Origin: Saccharina japonica
Taxonomy: Eukaryota > Sar > Phaeophyceae > Laminariales > Laminariaceae
Assembly: GCA_008828725.1 (NCBI GenBank)
Contig: MEHQ01002268.1
Location: 404,858 to 468,857, forward strand
Direction of reading: 5' to 3'
DNA length: 64,000 bases
Of the stretch, positions 48,077-61,700 are shown one piece after another (the stretch's first letter is position 1; the number at the start of each line of letters is the position of its first letter). The notes under the pieces are model-generated. The model was given only the letters and a program-made list of their open reading frames with translations, was not told the origin of the DNA and made no database searches. The position numbers and the translations under genes were made by a program.

Positions 48077-49088
48077 TCAGACGTATCCCAGTTTTACGTG
48101 CGGACGCAGGGTCCACACCAGGGACCTGCTGAATACGCTCCTAGCCACATATAGCCTGTTGTTCCATGTGTAGTTCACGTGAAATTCGGTTGCCCCCCAA
48201 CAAACAGATGGGTACATATAACCAGTGTCGTTGTGAAGCCATACAAAGCGCCCCTTTACACCAGCGTCTCCCACGCCTTGCCACGTGTAGACCCCGGCTT
48301 AGCACGTGGTACTTATTGCTTCACACGTAGGAAAAGTGGGATCTCCGACGTTGTATTTTACCGGTAACAATTTTCATCTTCGGTGGCTTCTAGGCTGCCT
48401 TTGCTGGGCAAATAGTTTCGAGGGTGGGTGTTGCTGGTGAACGGAACGCGGGTGGTACGGTAATCACTTATATGCCACACAGAAGCAGTTGCGACAATTT
48501 GGTTGAACTTAGAATTTGACAATAGAGGAATCCCCGCATCCACAACTGTTCCGTTGCACACAAACACAACCTGGTGTAGGAACACGATTGATCGGTAGAC
48601 ATATTTTGCAACAATGCGCGGAGCTTTGGGGTGTGGGCTGATCCATGTGTACTTGGTATCACGTGAAACTCGTAGAAGATAGGCCGCACTCGCTAGCCTT
48701 CTATTGGCCATAGGAGGGCAACCACGGCCTGGTGTTAGCCCAGATGTCGGTCGATCCATATATCTGGTCACCAGCGACTGTTCCTAGGATAATGGGTTGG
48801 AGGAAAACATGTAGCAGCACGATGATGGGGCAGCACTTCAACCTCGTTGCCTGTGCTGGCGCATGTGCCACCCTGCGCCTGCCATTTTTGCATACCCATA
48901 ACTTTCTGTTCCGTCGATCCCGGCATGTCTACTCCTCGAGATACAATCTGTACTGTATACTGTATACTGTACTTTGGAAAAATGTTGTCCGGCACGAAAG
49001 AAATCACCCAGGTCCCCTCATGGTTTGCTCTGAAAGTTAGATTCAAGCTTTGGGGGGATGAATGCAGTTGAAAATGAAGCTCATACAC
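48077..49088 (-). other. Possible coding remnant, unknown family
   Basis: Three overlapping minus-strand open frames lie in one stretch (48,077-48,274, 48,358-48,771 and 48,768-49,088). They contain protein-like text such as GRFVWLHNDTGYMYPSVCWG, EFHVNYTWNNRLYVARS and EGTWVISFVPDNIFPKYS, with aromatic and Asn-X-Thr rich composition suggestive of a secreted beta-rich protein. No family is recognised and no splice sites were fixed. Chance overlap of frames is a real alternative. Confidence 0.2.
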
Positions 49089-49099
49089 CAGGTAGACGT

Positions 49100-49740
49100 T
49101 GGGGCAAATTCTGTGCGGACGATGCCTAACTCTTGCCTGTACAAATATTCAACTGATCAGACAGATCCAAACCAACATAAACCTTAGTACTGGGCGGACA
49201 TATGTAGTGACAGGGGCCCTACGGTAGTGAATATCCAACATATTAGCGCGAACACGTTCGAAGTCGCGGCGTCAGCTGCCAACGTAACACAATTAACTTG
49301 ACAGTATAGGGTGGCACAGTCAAATACGAGCCCGCTTTACATTATTGCGCTCTTCGGAGCAACCATGTAGTTCCCATCCGTCCGCCCATAGGGGCTTGTC
49401 CACACGTGCAGCGCGAAAGCGTGAGCTCACACGTTCACGGGTCAACAAAGCTTGTACGTATGGGCCCTGACACTTTGTTACCTCTGCAGGCGGATACCCT
49501 TCGTGGCATCTGACCCCTTCTCTGTCGTTTGACTGAGCTCAACCCGCGAGAGACGGGTGAAATCAACTTCAAGGCCTGTCAACGTTTAAGTGGCTCTGAT
49601 TATTATTGTTGCCGCGAGTGTGTTGTGCTGGTGGTTATAGTGTGGAATTAATCGAATGCTTGAAGCTGATTTGTGTGTTTTCTCTATTTCTGCCGTGAGG
49701 CCACCACGCGCTTCACGAAGCTCTTGTCTTGGTTAGCGGT
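49100..49740. other. Region without a recognised gene
   Basis: No gene, RNA or clear repeat was seen. GTTTAAGTGGCTCTGATT near 49,588 faintly echoes the box of the 757/45,420 repeat family. Confidence 0.4.
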
Positions 49741-52072
49741 AGTGCAACCATCGGTTGGGATGCGGTGCACCATGTATTGAACTTAAAGCGGTTTGTTTCG
49801 CTGCTATGTACGTGTGGTGCCGCGGGGGTGCTGAAACGGCCGGAGCAGACAGACGGACTATTTGAAACCTAGGGAACGTACCTCTGACCCCGTGTTTTAG
49901 CATTTGCTGCACGTTACACCCGGACCTTACCGGATAACGTCGGCTAAATTTTGAACACATGGAGTTCTCAGGCGAATAGTAACGAATGGTGACCCGTTAG
50001 CGACTGAACCTGCACCCGAGCAGTATTTCTTGCAGCTGTACTATGCAGTACTTCTGCAGCGTGTCGGCTCGTTTGGCCTTTAAGCCATCTGCAATGACCA
50101 CGCCGTCGGTAGTCCATCGCAGTCCTATCCAGTACGGGATGCTATAGATAGCCTAAAAAACACAACACAAACGCTAGATAATCTTGTCTTTTATTGAACT
50201 ACATGCCTGGTGCATCATCTAATAGAGGCGCTTTGCGGTGTAGGGCCTTGGCCGGAACTGCCGAACATGACCCAGCAACACAACAAACCAGCCATTATCT
50301 CGTTCGTCCGCCCCGCGTTCAGAAGTGAACTCGTACCCATTGTTGAACCAGTCTGCCACGAAATGTGCGCAACGTCTGCTCAAAGTGCCCCACGTGGGCA
50401 TGTATTGATAACTAACCTTTCTGGGTCGATGCGTAAGAGTAAAATAGGAACAGAGACCGTCGATGAGAGTTTAGTGCCGAGTATCTTATTGTCACCCGTC
50501 GGTACTTTCATAAGCTTACGCTTCGTTTGCGGCAACACCCTTCGAGTATTCGGCTGAGAATATTTTTATGCATAAGAGAAGATCTACTATTATTACAATA
50601 ACATTAACATCGTTCAAACATCGGGTAAAGTGACGAAGGAGGCGGGGGCTTGCTTTTCCAAGGTTTGCTGGAGTGAACTGAAGTGTTTAGTTGGCCGACA
50701 TCCGCGCAGCTCGTGTCAAGCGATAAGCGCCTTTTGACATGGGAAATTGAAGCGGCCATTTTGTCGTCGTTTAACGCGGTGTAATTCGTGCCTCTCTATC
50801 CTAACGACACAATAAACCATATGGAGCTACGGACGACAGAAACGTGTATCGATACTCTTGCTCTACGCATTTCAGGGATAAAATGGGCACAACGTTAACG
50901 TTGTACGCAGAGTGCGAAGGCCTGCTGTAGCGTGGAGCAGTCATGCCCACGAAATGGTGTGAACGCCCCTTGTAATACGGGGCGCGGTATTCGAATGTTT
51001 CAGTCGCGAGTATATGACCCTGTATCGCGTAGTAGCAGGCCACGAACGCAACTCTTTCACTTTTCATGTTTCGTTGTCACGCAATACCATCGCCTTTTTG
51101 CCAGTGTTGATCATATGTGATATATCTGGTATGTGATTAGGTCGGCTATGTTCCCCTACAGTCATTTCCACGTCCTCTGTTTTCTCTCGCGGAGAAACCG
51201 ACTGCTACCGTAGGTGGGGCTATATCGATTACTGGTGAACCCTCGCGGATCTTCGGCTAATTTACGGTATTAATTGCCAGTTTCCAACCCGTTAAGCGCC
51301 TTCTCTTCTAACATCTGTTCAGCGAGAATGGGCATGGGAGGTACACTACTAGCGCACTCCTCAGGCAGTGACGCGTTTTGAACTTTCTGCGAGGGAAGTA
51401 GCTACCACAGGAGGTTTAGGGACAGTTTTTGTACGGGATTCGACCGACATTGGAAAGTCGTTCGGCTGGAACTACTGCACAACGCCTAGTATACCAGCCT
51501 GCTGTAGGTTACCAACTTACTGCAAGAAGCCGCAACCGGTGCCAAAAATAAGCAGAATACAACATAAGGTATCATCACCGATATCAGATAGATACCGCCC
51601 TATTTTGAGGATACAAGGCGTTCAAGAAATACCAACATAATAGTATCTGGACTCCAAACAAAAGCAACCCACACGTGCCCGACGGTACCGTACAGAGTTG
51701 CAGAGCCCTTCGACACGGGCGGCTTATCATCGTTGACAGAACGAGTCTATGGCACCGATTATGCATGCTGCCCTAACACTGCATCCTGACGCGCCTCCAG
51801 ACATTAGTGCATCCACGGTCGCAAATTATTTCGTCCAGTCATCAAGCCAGTACCTATGGTTTATCATTGACTTTCGAACGGGGGGTGTTTCCATCACCGC
51901 CGAGCGAGGTATGGTACTCTAGTACTCTACTGTAGTACTCGAGTACCCTAGTGTGGGCGAATACACCACTCACAATACTCGCGCTTCAACAATGTGCGCA
52001 CGTATTTTAGGTTTGTAGCGATACGCTTGCAATGGTGGTATTTGTACCTGCACAGGCGTTGCTGTGACGCCG

Positions 52073-52234
52073 TTGGCAACACCTACCTTGGCACCTTAAA
52101 AGCCTGGAAACATAGAACGTCTGTATCAATCCAGCTTGCTGCATCACGCCCCATTGGCAACACCTACCTTGGCACCTTAAAAGCCTGGAAACATAGAACG
52201 TCTGTATCAATCCAGCTTGCTGCATCACGCCCCA
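52073..52234 (+). repeat. 81-bp tandem duplication
   Basis: TTGGCAACACCTACCTTGGC starts at 52,073 and again at 52,154. The two units are almost identical. The related sequence in copy A (near 14,550-14,620) is single. Confidence 0.95.
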
Positions 52235-52281
52235 TCCGGTTCCTAGTTGAGTAACCCAAGTGTGCCAGACCTCCTCCATCG

Positions 52282-52354
52282 GACCTATGAGACCTATGAG
52301 ATCTATGAGACCTATGAGACCTATGAGATCTATGAGACCTATGAGACCTATGAG
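52282..52354 (+). repeat. 9-bp repeat (GACCTATGA / GATCTATGA) x 8
   Basis: Eight head-to-tail copies with two ATC variants at regular positions give a higher-order pattern CC, CC, TC. It is absent from copy A. Confidence 0.95.
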
Positions 52355-52377
52355 ACTGCTATCCACCCCCACAACGA

Positions 52378-52707
52378 GAAACCACCCCCGGTGATACGTC
52401 AAGCAAAACCGAACAAAAGCATGCATTTTATCACCAGCATTCAGAAACCACCCCCGGTGATACGTCAAGCAAAACCGAACAAGAGCATGCCTTTTATAAC
52501 TAGCATTCAGAAACCACTCCCCGTGACTTGTAAAGAAAAACCGAACAAAAGCATGCCTTTTATCACCAGCATTCAGAAACCACCCCCGGTGATACGTAAA
52601 GAAAAACCGAACAAAAGCATGCCTTTTATCACCAGCAATCAGAAACCACCCCCGGTGATACGTAGAGCAAAACCGAACAAAAGCATGCCTTTTATCACCA
52701 GCATTCG
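52378..52707 (+). repeat. 66-bp minisatellite, 5 copies
   Basis: GAAACCAC starts at 52,378, 52,444, 52,510, 52,576 and 52,642, always 66 bp apart. Because 66 and 9 are multiples of three, one + strand frame stays open from 52,247 to 52,711. It would encode a 22-residue repeat (KPPPVIRQAKPNKSM, then FITSIQ). No start context, splice site or homologue supports translation. Copy A has one unit. Confidence 0.95.
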
Positions 52708-54694
52708 TTAGATATCAATCTCAACCGCAGGATGCATAACCCGAGCACACCCCCAACCGTTTTGCGCCCGGAGTGGCTTCTTAGACTGAATACCGTAGCC
52801 ACCCACATGAGTTCACGTCGTTTGTTTTAGGACGGCAACGGGCCCCAACGCCGTTTTGTTCCTGCGGGGGTTAACCACCAGTGGTATTTACGGTAATGGT
52901 TATTGTCCACCACCGGATTTCACGGGGTGTGACTCCACAGCCGCGATATTTAACGATTTCGTTAGTGTCCAAGTATCAGGTATCATCAATATTTGTGTGT
53001 TACCTTTCCATTCACGTACACGGTACTTATGGATATGTCGATAGTGTACTAGTTTGCCATCGAATAACATGCAGCGTGACCTCCAACGTCGATCACGTAT
53101 CAATATCTTCACAAACAAGAAGATCAAAGGAAATCCGAACAATGAAACCTATTCATGTAGCCTGACCCCGTCCTTCACCTACGTTCGACTCATGTGAAGT
53201 CTCATGCAACCCATGGCCTTGTCGTCGCCTGTCACCCGTGTATGCGCATTATCCCACGTGTTGGAACTAAACAAACAAAACCACTCGTGAGCCAAAACAA
53301 ACAATTACTTGCAGAAAAAGACCTTAACGGCAACCTAGACTAGTTCGGGAGAAATCCCGGCATATACTCCACATACCACAGCGTCCGTTCTACTGCAACT
53401 CATCACACCGTGCAAACATTATATACCTGGTACCTGCAGATGCGACGAAATATAAAGACTCAACAAATGCAAAGTGCCAAATAAACGTATACAAACCTGA
53501 GAAGATGCCAAAACAAAAGTACAAACATGCAGCGTAAAAAAGCATGTAATACCATAATCCAAACATGCAAGCATTCAAGGTTGTGTTCTGCAGGGTACGT
53601 ACACAACCGCACCCGAGGTATTTCCTGCTGAATGACCCGTACCAGACCTGCCGTGAGTTGTGCACGATACTCATACTCATACCCGATACTTTGGCAAGTT
53701 CTGAATGCCCGAGGCACAATGCCCGGGGTACGGGTATGTCCTTGAATGCATATCCTGGTGCAGGCACGGGTACGGGTACAAGATTCTCATACGTACCTAC
53801 CCGCCACTTCTGTGACCTCCATACCCGTCAGTAACTTACAGTCCAAGGTTGTGTTCTGTAGGTGGGTATTTTCTCTGGTACCTACAGTAGTACCCAAAAA
53901 CATACAAACATACAAACATCAAAATGTAAACAATCCAAACACAAAAAATAAAAATATACGATAAAAAATATCAAGCATGCAGAATACAACATACAAAGTT
54001 CAAACGCCCAAAGATAAAACAAAGGTGCAAAAGTACAAAAAACAAAAATGAACATGATAGTTCAATGCAAATAAAATAATACAAAGTTCACCGAAGACCA
54101 GGGAAGAACATATGACGTCGCGCATCGATCGTACCTCCACGTTGGCTGTAACGTCTTTACCTTATTCTACGTGTTTGAACTAAGCAAATGATACGTGGGG
54201 ATCCAATACACAAGAAACTCGCGTGAGGAACACCGGCGGAATCTGTCATCATTCATTGTACCTTACACGGCATTCTGAAAGTGATATCCCCGGTGGGATC
54301 TACGGCCCAGAAACTTGAAAAAACAAAATCAAGATATACGAACATTTTCACGTGAACCGTGTTGATGGGAATACAAAACTAGGGTATTCCACGGGACGTG
54401 TTGGGGTGGAACCCTAGGAACAATATTCACGGGAACGGGTATGTTTCCCATATCTCGTGACATCCTGGGTGAATTCCCCCGCAGCTAGGCTCCCGGAAAC
54501 TTCGCTGGAAAGCACAACACCACTCCATCGTCGAGGCTCGAGGTGGCTGTCAAACCTCATACTAACGCGCACCCCCCCTCCCGAAGCAATTGAACTTCAA
54601 GCTTTGTAAGTTCAACAGGGGGAATATAAAACCTTCTTCGAGGCGCAGGAGGCTCGGGGTTGCTTCGATTGATTAACGTGTCGAATGCAGCTCT

Positions 54695-55765
54695 TTATAT
54701 CGCAGAGTCTTTGAACTCGACAGCGGCAACCTCCTCCCTGCATACTCCTCCCTCGTATGCTGAACGTAAATCTCTCAAAGACACCGAGCCTGTACGGCGG
54801 ACAGGTGCGTCCCTCACCCTGACCGCATTCCTCATAGCATGCATCTGTTTTGCCATAAGCACCATCTGAATCAGCACCGTGACGACCATGAATATATTCG
54901 CGGCGATAAGAACGCCGGAAAAGGTCAAGAGATACCCTGCGCTGGCAGTATCTTCCTCAAAGTCAGTCTTGGTAAGGAAGGCCACGTACATGCTGGCCAC
55001 GACAATGCCGTTTCCCCAACGGTACAGGCCCGTGTCTATACCCTTTTGGAAGGGAGACAACACCTCGGCAATGAACACGTATACCACCGCAAACAAAAGA
55101 GCGGTGGATATTTGTGCCGCGCTATTTGGAAGGATAAATGCCGCAATAACAGTTAAAGCAATACGACGGCCACACTCTACAACCTCGTAGTAGTATCGAG
55201 ATGGCTTGTATGCGGCCCATATACCGTTCAACGGCTTCAGGTGCAACATCGTTCCACGGTCGGGCTTGACGAGGTCACGCCGGTGCCAAAATAGCAACCC
55301 CGCGAACGCAGCAGTTATTCCAACAGGATACACAGCCACCATGATGAACGCATATACCCTGTACCAGCTGTGACGAGATGTCGAGCAGGAAAGGCTGTAG
55401 TCCGCCCGAAGGTATGTCGTTCCATCGTCTAGCTCGTCGCAGCCAAATGTTTGGAATATCCTGTACGATACCGGGGAGTAGACCAAGAAGGCGATAAAAA
55501 GCACCACAGTCTGATGCTTGTGCCCGACCTCGTGCATTGCAGACACAGAACAGCTGTTTCTCTTCAGTCCGATGAAGTAACTGCCAGCCAGGATGACGAG
55601 CGCGACAAGCGGCGCAATCGTCGCGAAAACCAGATAGTCGTAAAAGTCATTGCTGACTAAGCAAGAATACGAAAATACGAAATTCAAGTCGAGGTTGATC
55701 GGGGTTATCTTGGAGACAAATGTCTGGTAAAGCTCTGGGTACACATCACCTGCAATGGCATCAAA
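54695..55765 (-). CDS. Copy B last exon: C-terminal multi-pass membrane domain
   Basis: This 1,071-bp exon is the longest convincing coding block in the window, with 356 codons plus TAA. The acceptor is CGCCAG|TTT and the exon starts FDAIAGDVYPELYQTF. Hydrophobic segments can be seen at YLVFATIAPLVALVILAGSY, VVLFIAFLVYSPVSY, AFIMVAVYPVGITAAFAGLL, ALTVIAAFILP with ALLFAVVYVFIAEVL, GNGIVVASMYVAFL and GVLIAANIFMVVTVLIQMVL, so about six or seven helices. A cysteine pair lies in FGCDELDD and SLSCSTS. The tail is short, charged and Arg-rich (VRRTGSVSLRDLRSAYEGG). The frame is open upstream of the acceptor to 55,837, but splicing at 55,765 is preferred because phase and copy-A alignment agree. Confidence 0.88.
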   Translation of the reverse strand, partial: FDAIAGDVYPELYQTFVSKITPINLDLNFVFSYSCLVSNDFYDYLVFATIAPLVALVILAGSYFIGLKRNSCSVSAMHEVGHKHQTVVLFIAFLVYSPVSYRIFQTFGCDELDDGTTYLRADYSLSCSTSRHSWYRVYAFIMVAVYPVGITAAFAGLLFWHRRDLVKPDRGTMLHLKPLNGIWAAYKPSRYYYEVVECGRRIALTVIAAFILPNSAAQISTALLFAVVYVFIAEVLSPFQKGIDTGLYRWGNGIVVASMYVAFLTKTDFEEDTASAGYLLTFSGVLIAANIFMVVTVLIQMVLMAKQMHAMRNAVRVRDAPVRRTGSVSLRDLRSAYEGGVCREEVAAVEFKDSAI

Positions 55766-58700
55766 CTGGCGCAAGGGTAACGGAAACAGCCGGGACAATG
55801 TGCAGATGATGATGCTGGCCGTCAGTACTCGTACCAATTGCAGTACTGTATATGTATGGGTAGGTTGATGAGGCCCCTTTACATCACACTACTGTAGATA
55901 CACAACAGACTAGCAGCGTGGATGAGCGTTCGCAATGGCTGCGAAGGACGGTCTCATTAAGGCCGGACACAACCTAACACAATAGTATGCATTGTGTTGA
56001 ACTATTCTCGTCTCGATTCAAGGGTTTCACGTGAAACGTTAGTATACTATCTTGGCACGACACGTAGCAAGTGCCATTTGGATCGTTTGTTGTTGGATAC
56101 ATTTCGTGCACTGAGTCGGGTTGAACTCCGTATAATGTCCCGCTCAATACATACCAGATACTCGAGGTTTGCTGGATGGCGTCGTCACTAGACGAGTGTT
56201 GGACTAAGCTTTGAAGAGCGGGCGACATTACAATCGTACCCTACCTGCTCTGATGTATCGAGTCTATACGATTGTGTTCCCAGACGTTCCTTGCCATACA
56301 TCACTGGAGAACTGCATTGATCTAGCCTCCAAACCGCAATGCCCACTTGTGTCCTTCTGACAACACTTGTACAGCAACGCCCACTTTCGTCCTTGCTATA
56401 ACAGTAGCAAGCATCTATGTGCTACCATGGTATAGGGCTAGACAATAAAACATCCCTGAGTTAACGTACGCAACTACGTAGCTGTTTTCTGTGCAAGCCA
56501 ACAGTGGTACACTGTACCTGGGAAATTATCTGATAGACGGTCACGGTAATTTTGATAGCCCGAACCGGAAGCATGTTGACCATGGACGCTTGACAAGACC
56601 ATATTTTGTTTTGCCACAGGCGTTGATCCATCTCGACTCCCACTTCGGCCCCGTCGTGCGACACCTTTCCCAAATTGTAAAGCAGTGCACCGGCAACAAG
56701 TACCACCGCCAGACCCATGGCCACTGCAAGTCCCACAGCCGATCTCATGGTATCCCCGGAGCACTCACGACAGCTGTAGGCTATCCCTGGCGCAAAGTCC
56801 TTGACACAAACGGCACAGTCTGAAGCACCGAGTGGGGATAGGAAGAAGGCAACGAGGGGGCTTGCGATGAAGTTGTGAATCAGATGCGCGCGAGGACGCA
56901 ACGATGGTGCATCGCAATCAAACGAGGTACAAAATCGATACATTTATGCAGTTCAAGCTCCACGCACAAGGAAGACAAACTGTGTAGAGCGATAAACGTG
57001 CATATACAAACACCCCAAACCTTTCACGTCACAATGCGCTCCGCGAGTTTCGCTGTGCTCGAACCAACATGTGATAGTTCTGAAGCGACCGAAATGCAAG
57101 TGATTTCTCACATGGCCCTGTGTAGCCAGATGTGCAGTATTTGTCGGTATCGTTGCCGCCGCGACAGGCCCCCTTTTGGTAGCACTGCCGAACGTCGTGG
57201 CTTTCGTTCGACGTACGGAAGTAGCCTTTTTGGAGCATGATATTTGCGATCGTTGTTCCAGGAAACGGAGCGGCGGCGCCGTCGGGTGGCACTGCGCAGA
57301 CGGGTCTCCCGTCTATTCCGACCTCTTGGCGGATGCTTACGGCATCGCCAACGGTTGAACATCGGGAACAGACTTCTTCAAAGCACGAGCTGCATAAAAG
57401 GGTCTGGTGTGATTAAAGCAACAGGAGTATAGCATACGTGCGACGAGAAGTTAGATGGTCAACACAACCGCTGAACGCTAACACTGTGAGAAAACGCACG
57501 AATCGTTACGTTCCAAACAACTCTACGATGTATAGAACAACCAAATATACGAACAACACGCACAATATTTCAAACAAGTTTGCGGCCCATGATGCATTCA
57601 AGGAGGCGCTTAACAGGTGCTACCAACTACGCACTGCAATACATTCGGCTAGGCCTGCAGACACGTTCATATCTTTCACCTGGTTGTAAAATACTGGCAC
57701 CGTGAGGAGCCTGCATGAACGTACGACCACTATACTACATATTGTGTCGTACACCAACACCCAGTAAGGAGAGACGGAGATCGATGTGTTCCGTAAAATT
57801 ATATACTAAAGTATTCTTGAAGCAGCATACTATACTATGTATATGTCCCATTTGTCGTGCTTGCCTCATTCTTCTCGATGTAGCCGTACTCCCCGGCTGG
57901 GCAGTAGTACGCGTTCTCCAAGAAGTTGACGTTATACAACACGTCCAGGAACCCCACGCTCATAACGGCGGGCCCTTCGATCACGGCCTTATTCGCCACA
58001 AAGGTGGTGTAAGAAACACGCATATGCCCTGTGTGGAAGATCGCTCCTCCTGAGGTCGCTGTGTAATCGTCGGAAGGCGTTCAAACATTAGGTTGAGACC
58101 CCAAAAGCTGTTTGTGTAACGCAGTATATGTATCGCTACACCCAACGTTGCAACACGTGCAGCGAGAGATTGGTAGCTATGCCCAGGTTTACGACATGTT
58201 CGAAGTACAGTTTGCCGAGATACTCCACCAGTGAAGCCGGGGAGTCCTTGAGCATGGATTGTGTCAGGGCAAGATAAGGTGAACGGATTGGATGCGATTG
58301 GTAGTATTTATCGAAGGGTGTCCGCATCTTCACTGCGATAATGCCCTGCGCATTGTCGGAAGGCAAACTGAGCAAGACTGTATCAGGGGTTGTGATGCAT
58401 GTCGCCAATACAGCGTGGTAGCACAAGCTAACGGTTATTCTGAAATATCATTCGGGCTGGTGCTCGTCCACTTCGGTAATGTAGTTTGTAGACATATCAT
58501 ATGCGTATACAACGATTGAGCCAGGAATATGTAAGAACAATAGATTATGTGGTACATATGCTATGATGAGTTATAGCGTGGTGGAATGTGTCTCGCAGTT
58601 CAATATGTGGGGTTGTCGCTGTGTGTCACAAGGTCTACAGCTATTGCGCTGTCTTGCGGTGGTTGAAGGTGGAGAGCTAGGCTCTGATCTCGATCAAGCC

Positions 58701-61700
58701 AATCTCGCGGAATTGCTCCAGAAGGTTTCCCTTGAGTTTCGAACTATCACAACATATATCAATAGGTCACCTTTCACCCTGGGTGCATTTTTATAGGCTG
58801 TCCATAGAGGCTTATCATAGAACCGCAGGTCTTCTGTGTTTATCATCTAGCAGCGAGTATCTGTGCCGAATCGTTGAATACGTTTGAGGTGCCCAGCTTG
58901 TCCCTGTACACTGCAGGCTATGGTTTGACTAAACTTGTAATTCCTTGAGCTTCTACATACTGGATAAAGCTGAACATCATACACATTGTTTTCCTCCAAA
59001 CATACTTTATGCCGTCTATCGAGCCACGCCCTGAATGTTTCACACGTGTTACAGGATCCCCTACCAATGTGCGGCCGATTTGATTCCAACTGTTTATTTT
59101 TCCAATTCGGAGTCTTGGCGATGTGTTAGCGGCTTAGGATCCCAAACGTTCGGCGAAAAAAGAACAGACAATTCCACCGAGCTCACACCTTATCGCCACA
59201 CGTCAAGCGCTGATAATAAAAAGCGTTGATATTAAGACGGTCGTGATGGACAACAAGCATCTCGTGGAATGTGTAGTGTACTAACTTGTGTCCAGATGTT
59301 GTAAATTCAGGGCAGGATTGACTGGCAGCGTTAGATCTAGCTTACTATTTACACAGCAAACACATGCATATACATGCCTTGGAATACCTGCCGCTGGCTA
59401 AGTGTGACCCAGTACCATACGCTTGGTATCTGTTGTTTAGGGCCCTTATACGGGGACATTGAACTACAGCTTCGAAGCAAAACCACTTTTGAATTAAATT
59501 AAATTTAAGACACCACAAAGCTGAACAATGTTGTGGTATGGTAGGGTTCTTGCAACACAATTTCTGGAGAGGCCATAAGGGGACCATGCACGATATGTCT
59601 ATAGTCGGATTTCATCTAATGTCTCGTCCTCGCCCTTCTGTCTAATACTCCATCTTAGCCGTAGTCAAGATCCAAGTTCCTGTAGCAGACTGTTTCATCC
59701 CCTGCCCAATACGGTACTATATCTGCATTGCTATCGCGTGAAGGGGTCTACGCTTTCTTCCTTCGTCGACTCGCGTCCAATTGTGTCTAGCCACGCCATA
59801 CTAGGCGCTCTCGAAAGGTGGTGGTATTGAATAATGAAAATATTACATACGGATACGCGACCCCGCGACATCGACTCTAGTGGCATTCGTAGTTAGACTC
59901 TAAGCCACAGGCACGGTTGTTATTACATACATGCACACTCAGTGCAGTTAATACAAATACGACAGATAAACTCGACATCGCCATGTTTCTGCCATACGTA
60001 CAGTTTGTTCGGACTAAACTCCAACTGAAACTAGTATGTTTTGGCCTAAAGTTTTGTTTCGCTTTCCGTGGAGGTCATGTAAGATGCATGTGCCCTGGTA
60101 TTCCCTATGTTACGTTTTACTAGAAATAATGGCGTGTCAGGTTGGAGTAGCTGGTGTATTGGATTATGATGAGCGTAGCTGAAATAGTGGCAAGCAGAGG
60201 TCTATATAGCACGATGTCTTATCGGACCTGGTCAAATGTATCACGATAAATAGAGAGTATGTGCACAGGTAAGTGTTACGAAGGGTGACTCACAAGCAAA
60301 GTTATTCCTGAAGACTGAGGCGTTGAAGATGTCAACCCCGGGGCCCGTGTATAAGTATAGCGCCCCCCCGTCTTCAGCCGTGTTGCCTTCGAGAACACAC
60401 TCGCTAAACAATGCTTGTTTTTCGTCTACAGCCAAAATATACACGGCACCGCCGAGCGATGCTTTATTAGACTTGAACATTGTGTTGTCGACTTGAATGT
60501 GGTCACTCTTCTCGAAATTGATGGCGCCTCCCAAACCGGTGGCGGAATTGTTGACAAACCCTACGCCCCAGTACGAACTGTAGTCACCGCCCGCATCGGG
60601 GTACAAGCCACCTGCAAGGTGCCATAGCCCACGATACAAAGTGTTGGTTAGATCCATTTGAGATAAATGCTAGATGACACATACAATATCGCTGTGGCTG
60701 CGTTTCGTTGAGGGTTGATGATAAGTAAAGCCGACACTGGGAGAAACGTTTCTCGCACCATTACCAATATCTTCAGCAATAGGTTGGCGGTGTTACCTTC
60801 CAAGCCTACAATGCAGGAGTGATCATGCGAATGGCAGCGACGCTGGAACTTGTCCATCCCAACCTTGGTCCGAACCCTACCAGCATGAGTTGTGGCGGGT
60901 GTGCGGTGCTATCCGTTGGTTGCACTCTGCGTTTATCTGGTTCGGCCCGCTTGTTGTGCATGTGTGCCCCCCAGAATGGTTCAAACTAGTATGCTGGAAA
61001 TGTTCTTATCGACTGAGGTGCGAACTAAGGCCAGCACAATGACACTGTTATACGGAATTCAGCGTAAACGTCATTATGTAGGTCGCGGTACTATGTCCGG
61101 TCGAGAAAGAACTTACAACACGTCCGATCCATCCTGCGTCTTAGACAGCCGAACGACGGACAAACCAGTAACAGCCCAGCGCAGGAAAGAGGGCATCCTT
61201 ACACAGTTATCACAAGTTGAAGCGTTTCTAGTTCGCATTCTGCCGCGCAAGAGAGGTGAGGGGCTCGGTCCCGCTCCTGCATTTATCATGCGCGTAAGTG
61301 ATATACCCGTCCCGGACACGAAACGCCAGTCCTACCACTTATCGTAACAAAGTGGGTCTTGCATCGGTACGGTTACACAATGAGAAACTGCGCTAAAGCG
61401 CACAACATGTGTCCCTCGAGTTACGTGTTATGGTAATAGCACCGTTAGATCGTAGCAATAGTCCACTTCAACCAGAGAATAGCGACGGTTGATATAGCAC
61501 TGTTGAATCTCCCTTTATAGGTATCAGTAGTATGCACGTTGCTTCGGTACAGGTTGAAATTCCGCGCTTCACGTCACGGCTAGGCTTCGTTGATGCCCAA
61601 TATCAGAGTAGACCATACACGCAGAGTGTTAGGCGACGCGATAGGTTTCAGCACGCCCTTGTGCTCTTCAGGAGCAAGCACTGGTTATCGTTGTGTTTTG

